A stretch of DNA of 56,736 bases from an uncultured Verrucomicrobia subdivision 3 bacterium (lineage in GTDB: Bacteria; Verrucomicrobiota; Verrucomicrobiia; Limisphaerales; UBA11358): positions 1 through 56,736 of the forward strand of contig CAIQKM010000054.1 in assembly GCA_903872345.1 (NCBI GenBank), in the 5' to 3' direction. Below the pieces are notes generated by a model. The model had not been told where the DNA came from and made no database searches. It saw nothing but the letters and a program-made list of their open reading frames with translations. A program made the position numbers and the translations under genes. Shown one piece after another: positions 8,190-16,575 of this stretch; within the stretch, counting starts at the first letter, position 1, and every line of letters begins with the position of its first letter.

Positions 8190-8930
8190 ATGAATTCCGC
8201 AACCCTGCAAACCGAGCTGTTCGCACACCTCGCCGAGCCTTTCACCGGCGAGGCGCTGTTTGACTGTCTGGGCGACCTCGTCTTTTTCATCAAGAATCGG
8301 CGGGGCGAGTATGTGGTGGTGAACCAGACTTTGGTGGAACGCTGCGGCCGGCGGGAAAAGTCGGAACTCATTGGCCGCCGGGCGGATGAGCTGTTTCCCG
8401 CGCCGCTGGGCGCCGGTTACCGGGCGCAGGACGAGAGTGTTTTCCGCAATGGCACGGCGATACTCAACCAGTTGGAAATTCATTTTTATGCCGTGGGCGG
8501 ACGCGGCTGGTGCCTCACCAACAAGCTCCCGTTGCGCGACCGCGCCGGCCAGGTGATCGGGCTGATGGGTATTTCCAAGGACTTGTCGGCCGCCAATGTT
8601 CGCAGCCAAGATTATGCCAGCGTCGCCCGCGTGGTGAAACACATCCAAAGCCATTATGGCACGACGCTGCGGGTGCGGGATCTGGCCGCCATGGCGGGGC
8701 TTTCCCATTACCAGTTTGAGGAGCGGATCAGGGCTATTTTCCAGCTCACCGCCGGCCAGTTCATCCAGCAAGTGCGGATGGAAAATGCCATGCGGCTATT
8801 ACGCGCCACGGAGCTGCCCATCGCCCAGATTGCGCTGGACTGCGGCTACTCGGATCAAAGCGCCTTTACGCGGCAGTTTCGGCAGACCACCGGCATGCCG
8901 CCGACCAGCTACCGGGCCACGGCGTGCTGA
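8190..8930 (+). CDS. PAS-AraC family transcription regulator
   Basis: The 246-residue protein joins an N-terminal PAS sensor (residues ~20-130; DLVFFIKNRRGEYVVVNQ, ELIGRRADELFP, GLMGISKDLS) to a C-terminal AraC/XylS double helix-turn-helix (residues ~147-245; IQSHYGTTLRVRDLAAMAGL, IALDCGYSDQSAFTRQFRQ, GMPPTSYR). A PAS input is less common for the AraC family than a cupin, and suggests sensing of a small ligand. It is transcribed away from the hydroxyproline operon across a 187-bp gap that contains a candidate operator, so it is probably the pathway activator and may also control itself. The ligand is unknown; 4-hydroxyproline or its catabolites are the obvious candidates. Confidence 0.9.
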   Translation: MNSATLQTELFAHLAEPFTGEALFDCLGDLVFFIKNRRGEYVVVNQTLVERCGRREKSELIGRRADELFPAPLGAGYRAQDESVFRNGTAILNQLEIHFYAVGGRGWCLTNKLPLRDRAGQVIGLMGISKDLSAANVRSQDYASVARVVKHIQSHYGTTLRVRDLAAMAGLSHYQFEERIRAIFQLTAGQFIQQVRMENAMRLLRATELPIAQIALDCGYSDQSAFTRQFRQTTGMPPTSYRATAC

Positions 8931-8946
8931 TTGATTCTCTAAAGAT

Positions 8947-9023
8947 GTAGCAGCCGACGTGAGGAGGCTCCAAATAAATGAACGCTTCGCAAAATATTTG
9001 AGCCTCCTCACGTCGGCTGCTAC
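8947..9023. repeat. Perfect 24-bp inverted repeat with a 29-base loop
   Basis: The left arm (8947-8970, starting GTAGCAGCCGACGTGAGG) is the exact reverse complement of 9000-9023. It lies between the regulator and the convergent peptidase gene, 16 bases after the regulator's stop codon. No T run follows, and the arm is GC-rich with an AT-rich loop, which fits a REP-like or MITE-like dispersed element more than a terminator, though it could block both transcripts. Confidence 0.85.
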
Positions 9024-9044
9024 GCACGCGATTGCTTAACTGGC

Positions 9045-10334
9045 CTACCGCCGGTTCATCAAATCTTCGATCTCATCGGCTTCGATGGGAATATGGCCCA
9101 TCAGATCATACTGGCTGTTTTCCGTGACCAGCACCGTGTTTTCCAGACGAATGCCAAAACCTTCTTCCTTGATGTAAATGGCCGGCTCCACGGTCAGCAC
9201 CCAGCCGGGTGCGATCTTTAGATGGTTGTAGGTGACGTCATGCACATCCAGGCCGAGGGGATGCGACACGCCGTGCATGAAATACCGCCGCACGGCCGGA
9301 TCGTTGGGCTTTTGCTTTTTCACCTGCGACATCTTCAGCAGGCCAAGGTCCACGCACTCCTTGGCGGTCACTTCCTCGCATTCGAGACGCAGATCGCGGG
9401 TCGTCTTGCCGGGCACCAGCGCCGCCACCTGATGGCGGAAAATGCGCAACACCGCATTGTAAACCTGCTTCTGCCGGCGCGTGAATTTCCCGCTGATCGG
9501 AATGGTGCGCGTGAGATCGCTCATGTAATTGCCCAGGCCGGCCGCCACATCGAGCAGCAGCAAATCGCCCTTCTTGCACGTGCGATCATTATGGTTGTAA
9601 TGGAGAATGTTGTTGTTCGCTCCGGAGGCGACGATGGGGTTGTAGGCGAATTGGCCCTTGTGCCGGATGAATTCATGGGCGAATTCGGCTTCCACTTCGG
9701 CCTCGTTCACGCCGGGCTTCAGGAATTTGCAGACGCGCACGAAGCCCTTGCCGGTCAGATTGCAGGCCGCCTGGATGGCGTCCACCTCGTACTGCGACTT
9801 CACCGCGCGCAGTTCATGCATCAGCGGCGCGAGGCGCTGATACTGGTGCAGCGGGAACTGGCTCTGGCAGGTGCGCACGAACCGGTTGTCGCGCGTCTCC
9901 ACCGTCACGTCGGCGCGCTGGTGCTCGTTGCTGTTGAGATAAATGGTTTTCATCTCGCAGGCGAGCTGGCGGAAGATGCCCGGAAATTCCGAGAGCCATT
10001 TTACGTTCGCAATCCCGGAGATGGCCGTGGCCTCTTCCTTTGTGTGTTTGTGACCTTCCCAAATGGCCAGGTGCTCGTTCGGCTGGCGGATAAAAAGGAT
10101 TTCGCGATGCAGCGGATCAAAGGCATCCGGCGCGAGCAGCAGCATGGTCTCTTCCTGATGGATGCCGGTCAGATAAAACAGGTCGGCATTCTGGAGGTGC
10201 CCCAGCGAACCGTCGGCGTTCGTGGGCATGATGTCGTTGGCGTTAAAGACCGCCACGGAATGCGGTTGCAGACGTTGGGTGAGACGTTCACGGTTCAGCG
10301 TGAACAACGCGGAAGGAAGTTTAATGGCTTTCAC
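9045..10334 (-). CDS. pepP: Xaa-Pro aminopeptidase (M24B)
   Basis: The 429-residue metallopeptidase removes an N-terminal residue that precedes proline. It has the creatinase-like N-terminal domain (NADLFYLTGIHQEETMLLLAP) and the pita-bread catalytic domain with the five metal ligands: Asp in LLLLDVAAG, Asp in MSDLTRT, His in HGVSHPLGLDVHD, Glu in TVEPAIYI and Glu in IRLENT. Length and order match PepP. It is separated by the regulator from the hydroxyproline operon and is read in its own unit. It could feed Pro- or Hyp-rich peptides into that pathway, but it is also a common housekeeping enzyme. Confidence 0.93.
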   Translation of the reverse strand: MKAIKLPSALFTLNRERLTQRLQPHSVAVFNANDIMPTNADGSLGHLQNADLFYLTGIHQEETMLLLAPDAFDPLHREILFIRQPNEHLAIWEGHKHTKEEATAISGIANVKWLSEFPGIFRQLACEMKTIYLNSNEHQRADVTVETRDNRFVRTCQSQFPLHQYQRLAPLMHELRAVKSQYEVDAIQAACNLTGKGFVRVCKFLKPGVNEAEVEAEFAHEFIRHKGQFAYNPIVASGANNNILHYNHNDRTCKKGDLLLLDVAAGLGNYMSDLTRTIPISGKFTRRQKQVYNAVLRIFRHQVAALVPGKTTRDLRLECEEVTAKECVDLGLLKMSQVKKQKPNDPAVRRYFMHGVSHPLGLDVHDVTYNHLKIAPGWVLTVEPAIYIKEEGFGIRLENTVLVTENSQYDLMGHIPIEADEIEDLMNRR

Positions 10335-10438
10335 GGTAAAATGTTCGTAACCGTCCCAGCTTATACCGGTCCGCCGCCAAAATTAAGTGAATTCAGCTAC
10401 CCCGTTTGAGGGAGGGCGTGTCCGCACATCGTCCCATC

Positions 10439-10548
10439 GGAGCGCCGGCTTGCAACCGGCTTTGGGCGTTCGTTTTCGCAAAACGGTGGGAAAATTGCAA
10501 CCGTGTCCGACCAGCCTAAGCTATAAGCCGGTCACAGACCGGCGCTCC
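10439..10548. repeat. 110-bp inverted-repeat element, copy 1, overlapping the MFS stop codon
   Basis: The ends are GGAGCGCCGG (10439) and CCGGCGCTCC (ending 10548). Each end is itself a small hairpin (GCCGG-seven bases-CCGGC), so the element has two end hairpins around a ~62-base centre. A second 110-bp copy in opposite orientation is at 12267-12376, and the centres match when one is reverse-complemented (both contain GCAAAACGG-GGGAAAAT). The last codons of the MFS gene (Ser-Ala-Gly-Leu-stop) are written by this repeat. Confidence 0.8.
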
Positions 10549-11740
10549 GGGGGCGTTTGCGGGAGGCTTGGCGGAGCCAGACCAAGCCGCCCAACCCCAG
10601 AGTCAACAGACCGGACACCGCCCACGCACACATGTCCGGCGAGCGCGGTGCCAGCGTCATCGCAATCGCGCCCGTGGCCGGGCCGAGAAAAATGCCCGCG
10701 CCGATAAACGCCTCGTGAAGGCCGCCGTGCTCGCTGCTGGCCTCGCCCACATCCATCGAGTAAAAGAGCGAGGAATAATAAATCAGGCCCGTCGCCAGAC
10801 CGAAAAACACCTGCGCCACCACCACCAGCCACAATACGGGCGACAGCAGAATCGCCGCCAGACTGCCAATCAGCAGGAAGAACGCCGTCAGCAGCCAGCG
10901 GAACCGGTAATGCCAGCCGCGCCATTTCCACAGCAGCGCAAAGGCACCGAACCGTCCGAAAAACCACACGGAACAGAACAGCCCCGCCTGCGTCGGTGTC
11001 AGCCCAAGTTTGTCCGAGACTCCCGGCATGACCGCGATCAGCGTATTGATGGCGATGTAGGCAAAGGGATTGGCCAGCCACGCCATTTTTAAAAAAGCCT
11101 GCGGCGGGAGCGGTTGGTTCTGAGCGGCTTTTTCGCGGATGTGTCCCGTTTCAGCCGGCGCTGCCGACCGAGCGGTGGCAATCAACCGGTGATGTTTCTC
11201 CAGCCAGAGCAGCAAAATAAATTGGGCCAGAAAAATACCGGCCGGCAGCCAGTACACCGCGCCGATTCCCATCGCATCATATAATTTGCCGCCCGTGAAA
11301 TACGCCAGTGCCGCCGCCCCGGCCCACGTGCAATTGTAGATGCCCACCATCTCCTGCACGCCGGCTTGGGTTTCGCCCTCGCTGACCAGGGCTTCCAGAG
11401 CCGGCCACGTGAGCAGCAGCACCACGCTGTAACTGGCGAGCAATGCCAGTTGCGCCGCGAGGCCGTGAAAGAGCGTGCCGCCGGTCATGATGACCGCGAG
11501 ACCGAAAAAACCGATCTTCAAGCTCAGCACCCGGCCGCACCGCGCCGCGAATTTGCCGCATTGCCACGCGGCAAAAACGTAGATGAACCCGTGCAGGGCC
11601 GTCACGCCCAAGTTGCCGCGATTTCCAAAACCGAAGTGGTCGCGGAGAAAGAAAAACAGGTAGTTAAAATAATACGACGTCGCGACGGTGTTCATCCCTG
11701 CGAGCGTAAAATAACCAACCTTGAGCTGACGATGGGTCAT
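10532..11740 (-). CDS. Major facilitator superfamily transporter
   Basis: The 402-residue protein has about 12 hydrophobic segments, starting VGYFTLAGMNTVATSYYFNY, with a charged middle loop near residues 190-215. The pattern is that of an MFS permease. Short Arg/Lys-rich loops on the cytosolic side are seen, for example GKFAARCGRVLSLK, the usual A-motif region. The substrate cannot be told. ATG 11740 is chosen because it overlaps the NUDIX stop as ATGA. The C-terminal SAGL is encoded by the 110-bp repeat, so the native end may have been replaced when the repeat arrived. Confidence 0.85.
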   Translation of the reverse strand: MTHRQLKVGYFTLAGMNTVATSYYFNYLFFFLRDHFGFGNRGNLGVTALHGFIYVFAAWQCGKFAARCGRVLSLKIGFFGLAVIMTGGTLFHGLAAQLALLASYSVVLLLTWPALEALVSEGETQAGVQEMVGIYNCTWAGAAALAYFTGGKLYDAMGIGAVYWLPAGIFLAQFILLLWLEKHHRLIATARSAAPAETGHIREKAAQNQPLPPQAFLKMAWLANPFAYIAINTLIAVMPGVSDKLGLTPTQAGLFCSVWFFGRFGAFALLWKWRGWHYRFRWLLTAFFLLIGSLAAILLSPVLWLVVVAQVFFGLATGLIYYSSLFYSMDVGEASSEHGGLHEAFIGAGIFLGPATGAIAMTLAPRSPDMCAWAVSGLLTLGLGGLVWLRQASRKRPRSAGL

Positions 11741-12195
11741 CGGGACATCTCCGCCAGGGCGGTGTGACAATACCATTTCACCGCGTCGGTCATCGGCGGC
11801 ATCAGGGCATCCAGTTCGGCGCGCGTACACCAGCGAATGTCATGATGCTCCGCGTCGGCCAAGGTCAGCTCGCCATTCTTCGGCCGCGCCCAATAAATCA
11901 TGCCGATGTGCTCGTGCGTGTCGCTGATGCGGTGGATGTCCAGAAAGCGCGGCGCAATGAGCGCGCGCGTGCCGGGCGAAGTGGTGGGCGGACGTTCGCC
12001 CACGAGCTCCACGTCCAGCCCGCTTTCTTCCTTGGTCTCGCGCAGGGCCGCCTGCTCCGGATCCTCGTCCAGTTCAATATGCCCGCCCAAGGGCAGCCAT
12101 TTGTCCAGCTTGCGATGATGAATGACCAGCACCTTGCCGTCGTGAACGACAAAGATTGCGACCGTGAAATCAATTTTTTCGTGAATGTGCGCCAT
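11737..12195 (-). CDS. NUDIX hydrolase
   Basis: The 152-residue protein carries a full Nudix box at residues 38-60: G38-x5-E44-x7-R52-E53-x2-E56-E57-x-G59-L60. Nudix enzymes hydrolyse nucleoside diphosphates linked to another group. The rest (KIDFTVAIFVVHDGKVLVI, then the DKWLPLGGHIEL strand) fits a single-domain member. The substrate is not evident. It is the first gene of a two-gene operon with the MFS transporter, coupled by an ATGA overlap, which hints that the transporter and hydrolase serve one compound. Confidence 0.93.
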   Translation of the reverse strand: MAHIHEKIDFTVAIFVVHDGKVLVIHHRKLDKWLPLGGHIELDEDPEQAALRETKEESGLDVELVGERPPTTSPGTRALIAPRFLDIHRISDTHEHIGMIYWARPKNGELTLADAEHHDIRWCTRAELDALMPPMTDAVKWYCHTALAEMSR

Positions 12196-12266
12196 CGGCC
12201 GTCCAGTGTGCCTGAAACGGTGGAATAGTAAAATCGTGATTTGAGCCGGGCCGGGTGGATTGCCCC

Positions 12267-12376
12267 GGAGCGCCGGTCTGAGACCGGCTTAAATCGCACG
12301 ACCGTCGCATGCGGTTCCTATTTTCCCGCCGTTTTGCGGATATGAACGCGCAAAGCCGTCTGCAAGCCGGCGCTCC
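12267..12376. repeat. 110-bp inverted-repeat element, copy 2, upstream of the NUDIX-MFS operon
   Basis: The ends are GGAGCGCCGGTCTGAGACCG (12267) and a reverse-complement-like end finishing GCCGGCGCTCC at 12376. It has the same length and architecture as copy 1 at 10439 but inverted. Together the copies bracket the NUDIX-MFS operon. It sits about 70 bases upstream of the NUDIX start and 105 bases upstream of the next gene on the + strand, so it may carry or interrupt promoters. Confidence 0.8.
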
Positions 12377-12481
12377 GACCGGTGGCGGTTCAAGCACATT
12401 GCCGGGATGCGCCCTTTCCATTGCGTCTCAAAATATTGGCATTCTGAAATGGTTCTCTATATGATTTTTGACGGCAGCAAA

Positions 12482-13429
12482 ATGTCCTCACCTCTGGAAA
12501 TTGATTTGCAACGGCTGGAAGCCCAAGCCTTCGACCGGGCCGATGGCGCTGAACCTCTGCTCCGCCGTTACCACGCTCATTCGCCAAAGTTTTCTACGGC
12601 CGACGCGCCGGCATTGACCAGACTTCACGAATGGGTTTTGGTTCCGATTAGCCTTTGGCCGTTTAATATTCAAGATGTGCTCGCCGCCTGTCTGGCTCAG
12701 ATCGAAAAAGGAAAACGCCTGTCCAAGCATCAACGGTTTATCGCCGAGTTGCTGCCCGAGCCTCCCAATGAATCCGTCTGCAAGGTCGTAAGCGAACATG
12801 AACATTTCGTGGCGACCGGTACTTACGAAAACCTCGTCACCACCCAGGCAAAATACCAGCAGAACGAACTCGCCACCAAAGCCAACCCCGAGCTGTTCCG
12901 CCAATGGATGCAAATCAAAGCTGCGTTCAAAATCGCGGATTATGCCGACTATAAAGGCGTCATTCGTCGTAGCATGACCGTGGAACGCAACCTGCATCCC
13001 GCCTTTTCCGTGGACTTGAGCCGGCCCGCCGAGGTCTTTCAGGCGGCGTTTGACGCCTTTTGTCTCCGTTGGAATCTCTACGGTATGCAGCTCGATGAAC
13101 CGTTGCCCCTCAAGCTGGCGGTGAACCTCTCGCCCTATGGCACGGCCATCCACATCCCCGCCTACTGGTCTTTCGATCCCAAGCGTGACATTCGCTGGGA
13201 TGCCATCGCCCGCCTGCACCGGATTCGCGTCGCCGGCCGCCAGGGCGTTGCCATTGCGGAAAACCAAGCCCAACGGAGGCGGAACGCGGCCAAGCTTCGG
13301 CAATTGGATCAAGAAGTTCTCCGGCTCCGGCTCAAGGGCGAAAAGAAGCACGAATTTCTGTGCGCCGGGCTGGGTTTGAATAGCGGGACAAGCCCCAAAC
13401 GCCTCCGCATGTTGCGCAATGAATTTTAG
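12482..13429 (+). CDS. Unrecognised protein, first gene of the accessory cassette
   Basis: A 315-residue soluble protein that I do not recognise. It opens with an acidic helical stretch (PLEIDLQRLEAQAFDRADG). Its middle is rich in Leu, Phe and charged residues, and its C-terminal third is strongly basic (RRRNAAKLRQLDQEVLRLRL, near residues 261-285), likely a helix that could bind nucleic acid. ATG 12482 is preferred to in-frame ATGs at 12407, 12449 and 12461, which would add a chaotic leader; no clear Shine-Dalgarno sequence settles it. It heads a same-strand run of nine genes. Confidence 0.65.
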   Translation: MSSPLEIDLQRLEAQAFDRADGAEPLLRRYHAHSPKFSTADAPALTRLHEWVLVPISLWPFNIQDVLAACLAQIEKGKRLSKHQRFIAELLPEPPNESVCKVVSEHEHFVATGTYENLVTTQAKYQQNELATKANPELFRQWMQIKAAFKIADYADYKGVIRRSMTVERNLHPAFSVDLSRPAEVFQAAFDAFCLRWNLYGMQLDEPLPLKLAVNLSPYGTAIHIPAYWSFDPKRDIRWDAIARLHRIRVAGRQGVAIAENQAQRRRNAAKLRQLDQEVLRLRLKGEKKHEFLCAGLGLNSGTSPKRLRMLRNEF

Positions 13430-13436
13430 CATGGGT

Positions 13437-13459
13437 AGCACACGCGTCCCGCGTGTGCT
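13437..13459. repeat. Short perfect hairpin after the first cassette gene
   Basis: AGCACACGCG and CGCGTGTGCT pair perfectly around TCC, eight bases after the stop codon. No T run follows, so it is a weak terminator candidate at best. A related ACGCG word pair (GCACGCGGGACGCGTGCGCT) lies at 18814-18835, at the other end of the cassette. Confidence 0.6.
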
Positions 13460-13548
13460 CCCCAATTCTTGTTTCCAAGAAAAGGGGACGCGGTTTGGGG
13501 ACATTCGGTTCCTTTGAAATAAAAAATCACCTGCCGCATAGTCAGGGC

Positions 13549-14496
13549 GTGACTCAGCCTGATGTTTTAACCGCCCGCCGTCAGCCGGAAATCCCGAACG
13601 CCATTCAACCTGGCGACCGCGTGGTTTGCCTCGCGGATGAGCCGACCCTCGCGGGTAAAACCCGCGCGGTCTCCGGTATTAGCGATGGCGGAAAAACCAT
13701 CTGGGTTTATGACCCTGATGGAAAAACCGGCGCGGAACAGCCGTTGCCGGCATTCCTGATCTGCCCGGTGGCACAATTCCGGGCGAAATTTTCCTGCGGC
13801 TTCCAAGACTTGTTAAAACGCAGCCTCATCGCCACGCAAACATCCACCGCAACGGATTTCCAATTGCAGCGACATGAACAGCCACAGCTCAATAACAGCT
13901 TGAATGTACTCAAGGTGATAAGGCAAAGCATGATTACCGTGGAAGGCATGTTCAACCAACAGGAATTCATTAATGAAGTGGTGTTCACGTCCCCGGAGCC
14001 GCCCGATTGGAGTTTGGCCCGCGCGAATATGCGGTTGGATTTTGATACCCGCCAAATCAAAGCCCAATTGACTGATTTGATGAGCTGCCCGCGCCATTTT
14101 GCGGCACAAGCTATCCAAGCCCGCATCTTCTGGCAACTGCTTCGCCGAAAGCAACGGTTGATCATATTCCATCGCCGCCTCAGTCCGGTGGCGGGCACCT
14201 TGTTCAAGCTCGGCCAGCGGGGCCGGCTGAACCTGTTGCCCCAGATCATCGGCGGTTACATGCCGGAATCGGATATTCCCCAAATAATGTCATCCGGCGG
14301 CCGTTTGGTAGCGGCCAGGCATTTCGTTTCCCTGTGCGATGCCCATGAACCGAACACGTTTTTATCCCGGCTCCGGCAGGACTACCGACAGGTCGATTAC
14401 GCCCTGTGCGACTGGAATCTGACGGCGCAGGAAAAAGCCGGAGCCTGCCGTATTACCCGGCATTCTCACATCAAAATACTGTGCCCGGATTATTGA
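13549..14496 (+). CDS. Unrecognised protein in the accessory cassette
   Basis: A 315-residue protein without a recognised domain. The first ~60 residues look like a small beta domain (GDRVVCLADEPTLAGKTRAV, then GKTIWVYDPDGKTG), of the kind seen in proteins binding nucleic acid or small ligands. The rest is helical with basic patches such as LLRRKQRLIIFHRRLSP. GTG 13549 is taken as the start because it follows CAGGG at a short distance; an ATG at 13453 lies inside the upstream hairpin and would add 32 unlikely residues. The next gene begins five bases after its stop, so they are co-transcribed. Confidence 0.55.
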   Translation: MTQPDVLTARRQPEIPNAIQPGDRVVCLADEPTLAGKTRAVSGISDGGKTIWVYDPDGKTGAEQPLPAFLICPVAQFRAKFSCGFQDLLKRSLIATQTSTATDFQLQRHEQPQLNNSLNVLKVIRQSMITVEGMFNQQEFINEVVFTSPEPPDWSLARANMRLDFDTRQIKAQLTDLMSCPRHFAAQAIQARIFWQLLRRKQRLIIFHRRLSPVAGTLFKLGQRGRLNLLPQIIGGYMPESDIPQIMSSGGRLVAARHFVSLCDAHEPNTFLSRLRQDYRQVDYALCDWNLTAQEKAGACRITRHSHIKILCPDY

Positions 14497-14501
14497 AACA
14501 T

Positions 14502-14825
14502 ATGAATTCAGCCGCCCATTGGAGTGTCGGTCAGAAGGTTACTTGCATTAATGACACCTTCCCAAGCGCCGTTCTGGATTGGTGCGAATATCTCCCGCAG
14601 GCCGGTGGTGTCTATACCATCCGCGCCATGCAAATCAGCAGCGACAGAATTTTCGGGCAAGCCGCCCTCGGGTTTCTGCTCGAAGAAATTGTCAATCCGC
14701 CGTCTTCCTTGGGCAAAGAAGCTGGCTTTGTAGCCGAACGTTTCACCCCTTGGCTGGAAAAATGTCCGGAATCCCGCCGACAACCTCAGCCCCGAATCCT
14801 TCATTATGAAAATACGGGTGTATAG
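14502..14825 (+). CDS. Small conserved-looking protein of unknown function
   Basis: A 107-residue protein. Its core reads WSVGQKVTCINDTFPSAVLD, VYTIRAMQISS and LGFLLEEIVNPPS, followed by a C-terminal part with GFVAERFTPWLEKCP. The alternation suggests a compact SH3-like beta domain followed by a helix. Proteins with this pattern are common in phage and mobile-element gene sets, but I cannot name the family with confidence. Its end overlaps the next gene by 20 bases, so the two are tightly linked. Confidence 0.6.
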   Translation: MNSAAHWSVGQKVTCINDTFPSAVLDWCEYLPQAGGVYTIRAMQISSDRIFGQAALGFLLEEIVNPPSSLGKEAGFVAERFTPWLEKCPESRRQPQPRILHYENTGV

Positions 14826-15555
14826 TGATCTTCATCTCGAATGTGGCTCGTTTAAACCGCCCGCCAAAAAAGCGGACCTTTTGGTGCTGGCGGGCGACAT
14901 CCACCAAGGCACTGCCGGGGTGAATTGGGCAAAACAAGCATTTCGTGATTGTCCGGTCATCTATGTGGCCGGAAATCATGAGTATTATCAGCACGTCTGC
15001 CCGGATTTAATTGATGACCTCAAGCGCGAGGCCAGCGGGAGCAATGTACTTGTGCTCGAAAATGATGTCTTTCAGATGGGTGACTTTGTATTCCTCGGCT
15101 GCACGCTCTGGACCGATTTCCGGCTGGGGCCGGATGATCTCCGGTCAATGTTACTTGCGGAAAGTGAGATGTCTGATTTCCGGCTGATCCGCAAGGGGAA
15201 AGGCAAAAGCATCTTTTCTACCATTGACTCGGTCATAATCCACGCTGCGTCCGTCCGGTGGCTCACGCGAGAGTTGGCGCGGTATGACCCGGCGCGGACG
15301 ATTGTCGTCACCCACCATGCACCCAGCCCCCGGTCAATTGCGCCGTGGCACACAGGAGATGGCTTGAGTGCTGCGTTTGCTTCGAACCTGGAAAAGCTGG
15401 TTCAAGCCAGCCAGATACCGCTCTGGATTCATGGGCATACGCATTACAACGTGGATTTCCAAATCGGCCGGACGCGCGTATTCAGCAATCAACACGGTTA
15501 TCCCGCCGATCGGCTAAAGTGCTTCCAACCCGGAAATGTCATTGAAATCAAATGA
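14806..15555 (+). CDS. Calcineurin-like metallophosphoesterase
   Basis: The 249-residue protein has the full set of two-metal phosphoesterase motifs: SDLH (Asp8, His10), GDIH (Asp31), GNHEYY (Asn57, His58), VVTHHAPS and IHGHTHYN. These coordinate two metal ions and hydrolyse phosphate esters; the substrate (nucleotide, nucleic acid or protein phosphate) is not evident. The single-domain length and lack of a signal peptide indicate a cytosolic enzyme. It overlaps the preceding gene by 20 bases and the following gene by four (ATGA), so it is embedded in the cassette operon. Confidence 0.92.
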   Translation: MKIRVYSDLHLECGSFKPPAKKADLLVLAGDIHQGTAGVNWAKQAFRDCPVIYVAGNHEYYQHVCPDLIDDLKREASGSNVLVLENDVFQMGDFVFLGCTLWTDFRLGPDDLRSMLLAESEMSDFRLIRKGKGKSIFSTIDSVIIHAASVRWLTRELARYDPARTIVVTHHAPSPRSIAPWHTGDGLSAAFASNLEKLVQASQIPLWIHGHTHYNVDFQIGRTRVFSNQHGYPADRLKCFQPGNVIEIK

Positions 15556-16046
15556 ATTCAAAACCCCAGATCAAAGCCGCCGGCCACATTGTCGAGCAAT
15601 TGGCTAAAAAATATCGGATACCGCTGGCTCGCGCCCAACAGGAATTGAAACGAAACAGGGTCAAGCAGCAATATGATCTGGCCGCTGGCGCCGACCTCAA
15701 TTTATTCTTGAAATGGGCCCACCGGGTTGGCAAAGGCTGGTATGGATTCGATTTGGGCCGCATCCCGCCGGTATGGACAAATATGCTTCACGACTTTTTC
15801 GTTTGGCTGGAAACCGCCTGTCCGGACTTTGAAATCCATCAGGTCAAGATGAAGGGCTGTGGCATGAGAATCTATTTGGGCACGAAAAAGGATCTGTTTA
15901 TTCCCCATGAAAGCATCCGCTCTGAAATTCAACAGTTGCAAAATATCTTCCGTTTTCCTGCCCACCCAAAAACACCAGCAGCCGTTCGGGTGGTTCGTAG
16001 AAAGCAGAAGAAACCAATTTCAACCGCCAAAACAAACACCAATTAA
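15552..16046 (+). CDS. Unrecognised basic protein
   Basis: A 164-residue protein with a lysine-rich end (RRKQKKPISTAKTNTN). The N-terminal part (VEQLAKKYRIPLARAQQELK) looks like a helix-turn-helix-type bundle, and the centre has aromatic patches (GWYGFDLGRIPPVWTNMLHD). Nothing identifies a function. The start overlaps the phosphoesterase stop as ATGA, and the next gene follows after three bases. Confidence 0.6.
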   Translation: MNSKPQIKAAGHIVEQLAKKYRIPLARAQQELKRNRVKQQYDLAAGADLNLFLKWAHRVGKGWYGFDLGRIPPVWTNMLHDFFVWLETACPDFEIHQVKMKGCGMRIYLGTKKDLFIPHESIRSEIQQLQNIFRFPAHPKTPAAVRVVRRKQKKPISTAKTNTN

Positions 16047-16049
16047 ACC

Positions 16050-16556
16050 ATGAACACATCAACCGATTCCGACGCATTGGCCGGTGTAATCATCCTGCTT
16101 TTTTTCATCAGTCTGGTGGCCGCCATTCCGGGAACCATCCTGGGCCTGAAAGACCGTCTCATCATTTACAACGGGAAGACGGACCTGACATTGGTGTATT
16201 GCATTCCGCTCTGTGGCGCGATTTGGATACCCGATTGGGGTATCACGGGCGTTCTTTTTTGGTTGTTGCTGGTGCTGGGCATCTTGCTGGTATCGTGGTC
16301 CGTCAGTAAAACATGGACAGCCAACCGCTCGCTGTGGAAGACTGCCTTGGTGTTGCCCACCAAATTCGTCCTGGCATGGGGGATTGCCTTTTGCGGCTTG
16401 TTAGCAGTGGGTGGCATGATTTCCGGCACGAAAGAATTGAAGAATCGCCAATACGGGAAGGCAGCCAAACAATTTGCCATCGGGGCCGTGGCAGGGATGA
16501 TTTTCCTTAAAATGAAAGGAGTCATCCAAAGACTGGTCAAAAGCCCGCCTCGTTGA
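16050..16556 (+). CDS. Small integral membrane protein
   Basis: A 168-residue protein with four or five hydrophobic segments: VIILLFFISLVAAIPGTIL, a segment around CIPLCGAIWI, VLFWLLLVLGILLVSW, FVLAWGIAFCGLLAVGGMI, and FAIGAVAGMIFL. Loops are short. No family is recognised. It is the sixth gene of the cassette and lies three bases after the preceding gene. Confidence 0.65.
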   Translation: MNTSTDSDALAGVIILLFFISLVAAIPGTILGLKDRLIIYNGKTDLTLVYCIPLCGAIWIPDWGITGVLFWLLLVLGILLVSWSVSKTWTANRSLWKTALVLPTKFVLAWGIAFCGLLAVGGMISGTKELKNRQYGKAAKQFAIGAVAGMIFLKMKGVIQRLVKSPPR

Positions 16557-16575
16557 ACGTTGCGAAACCGAATAT

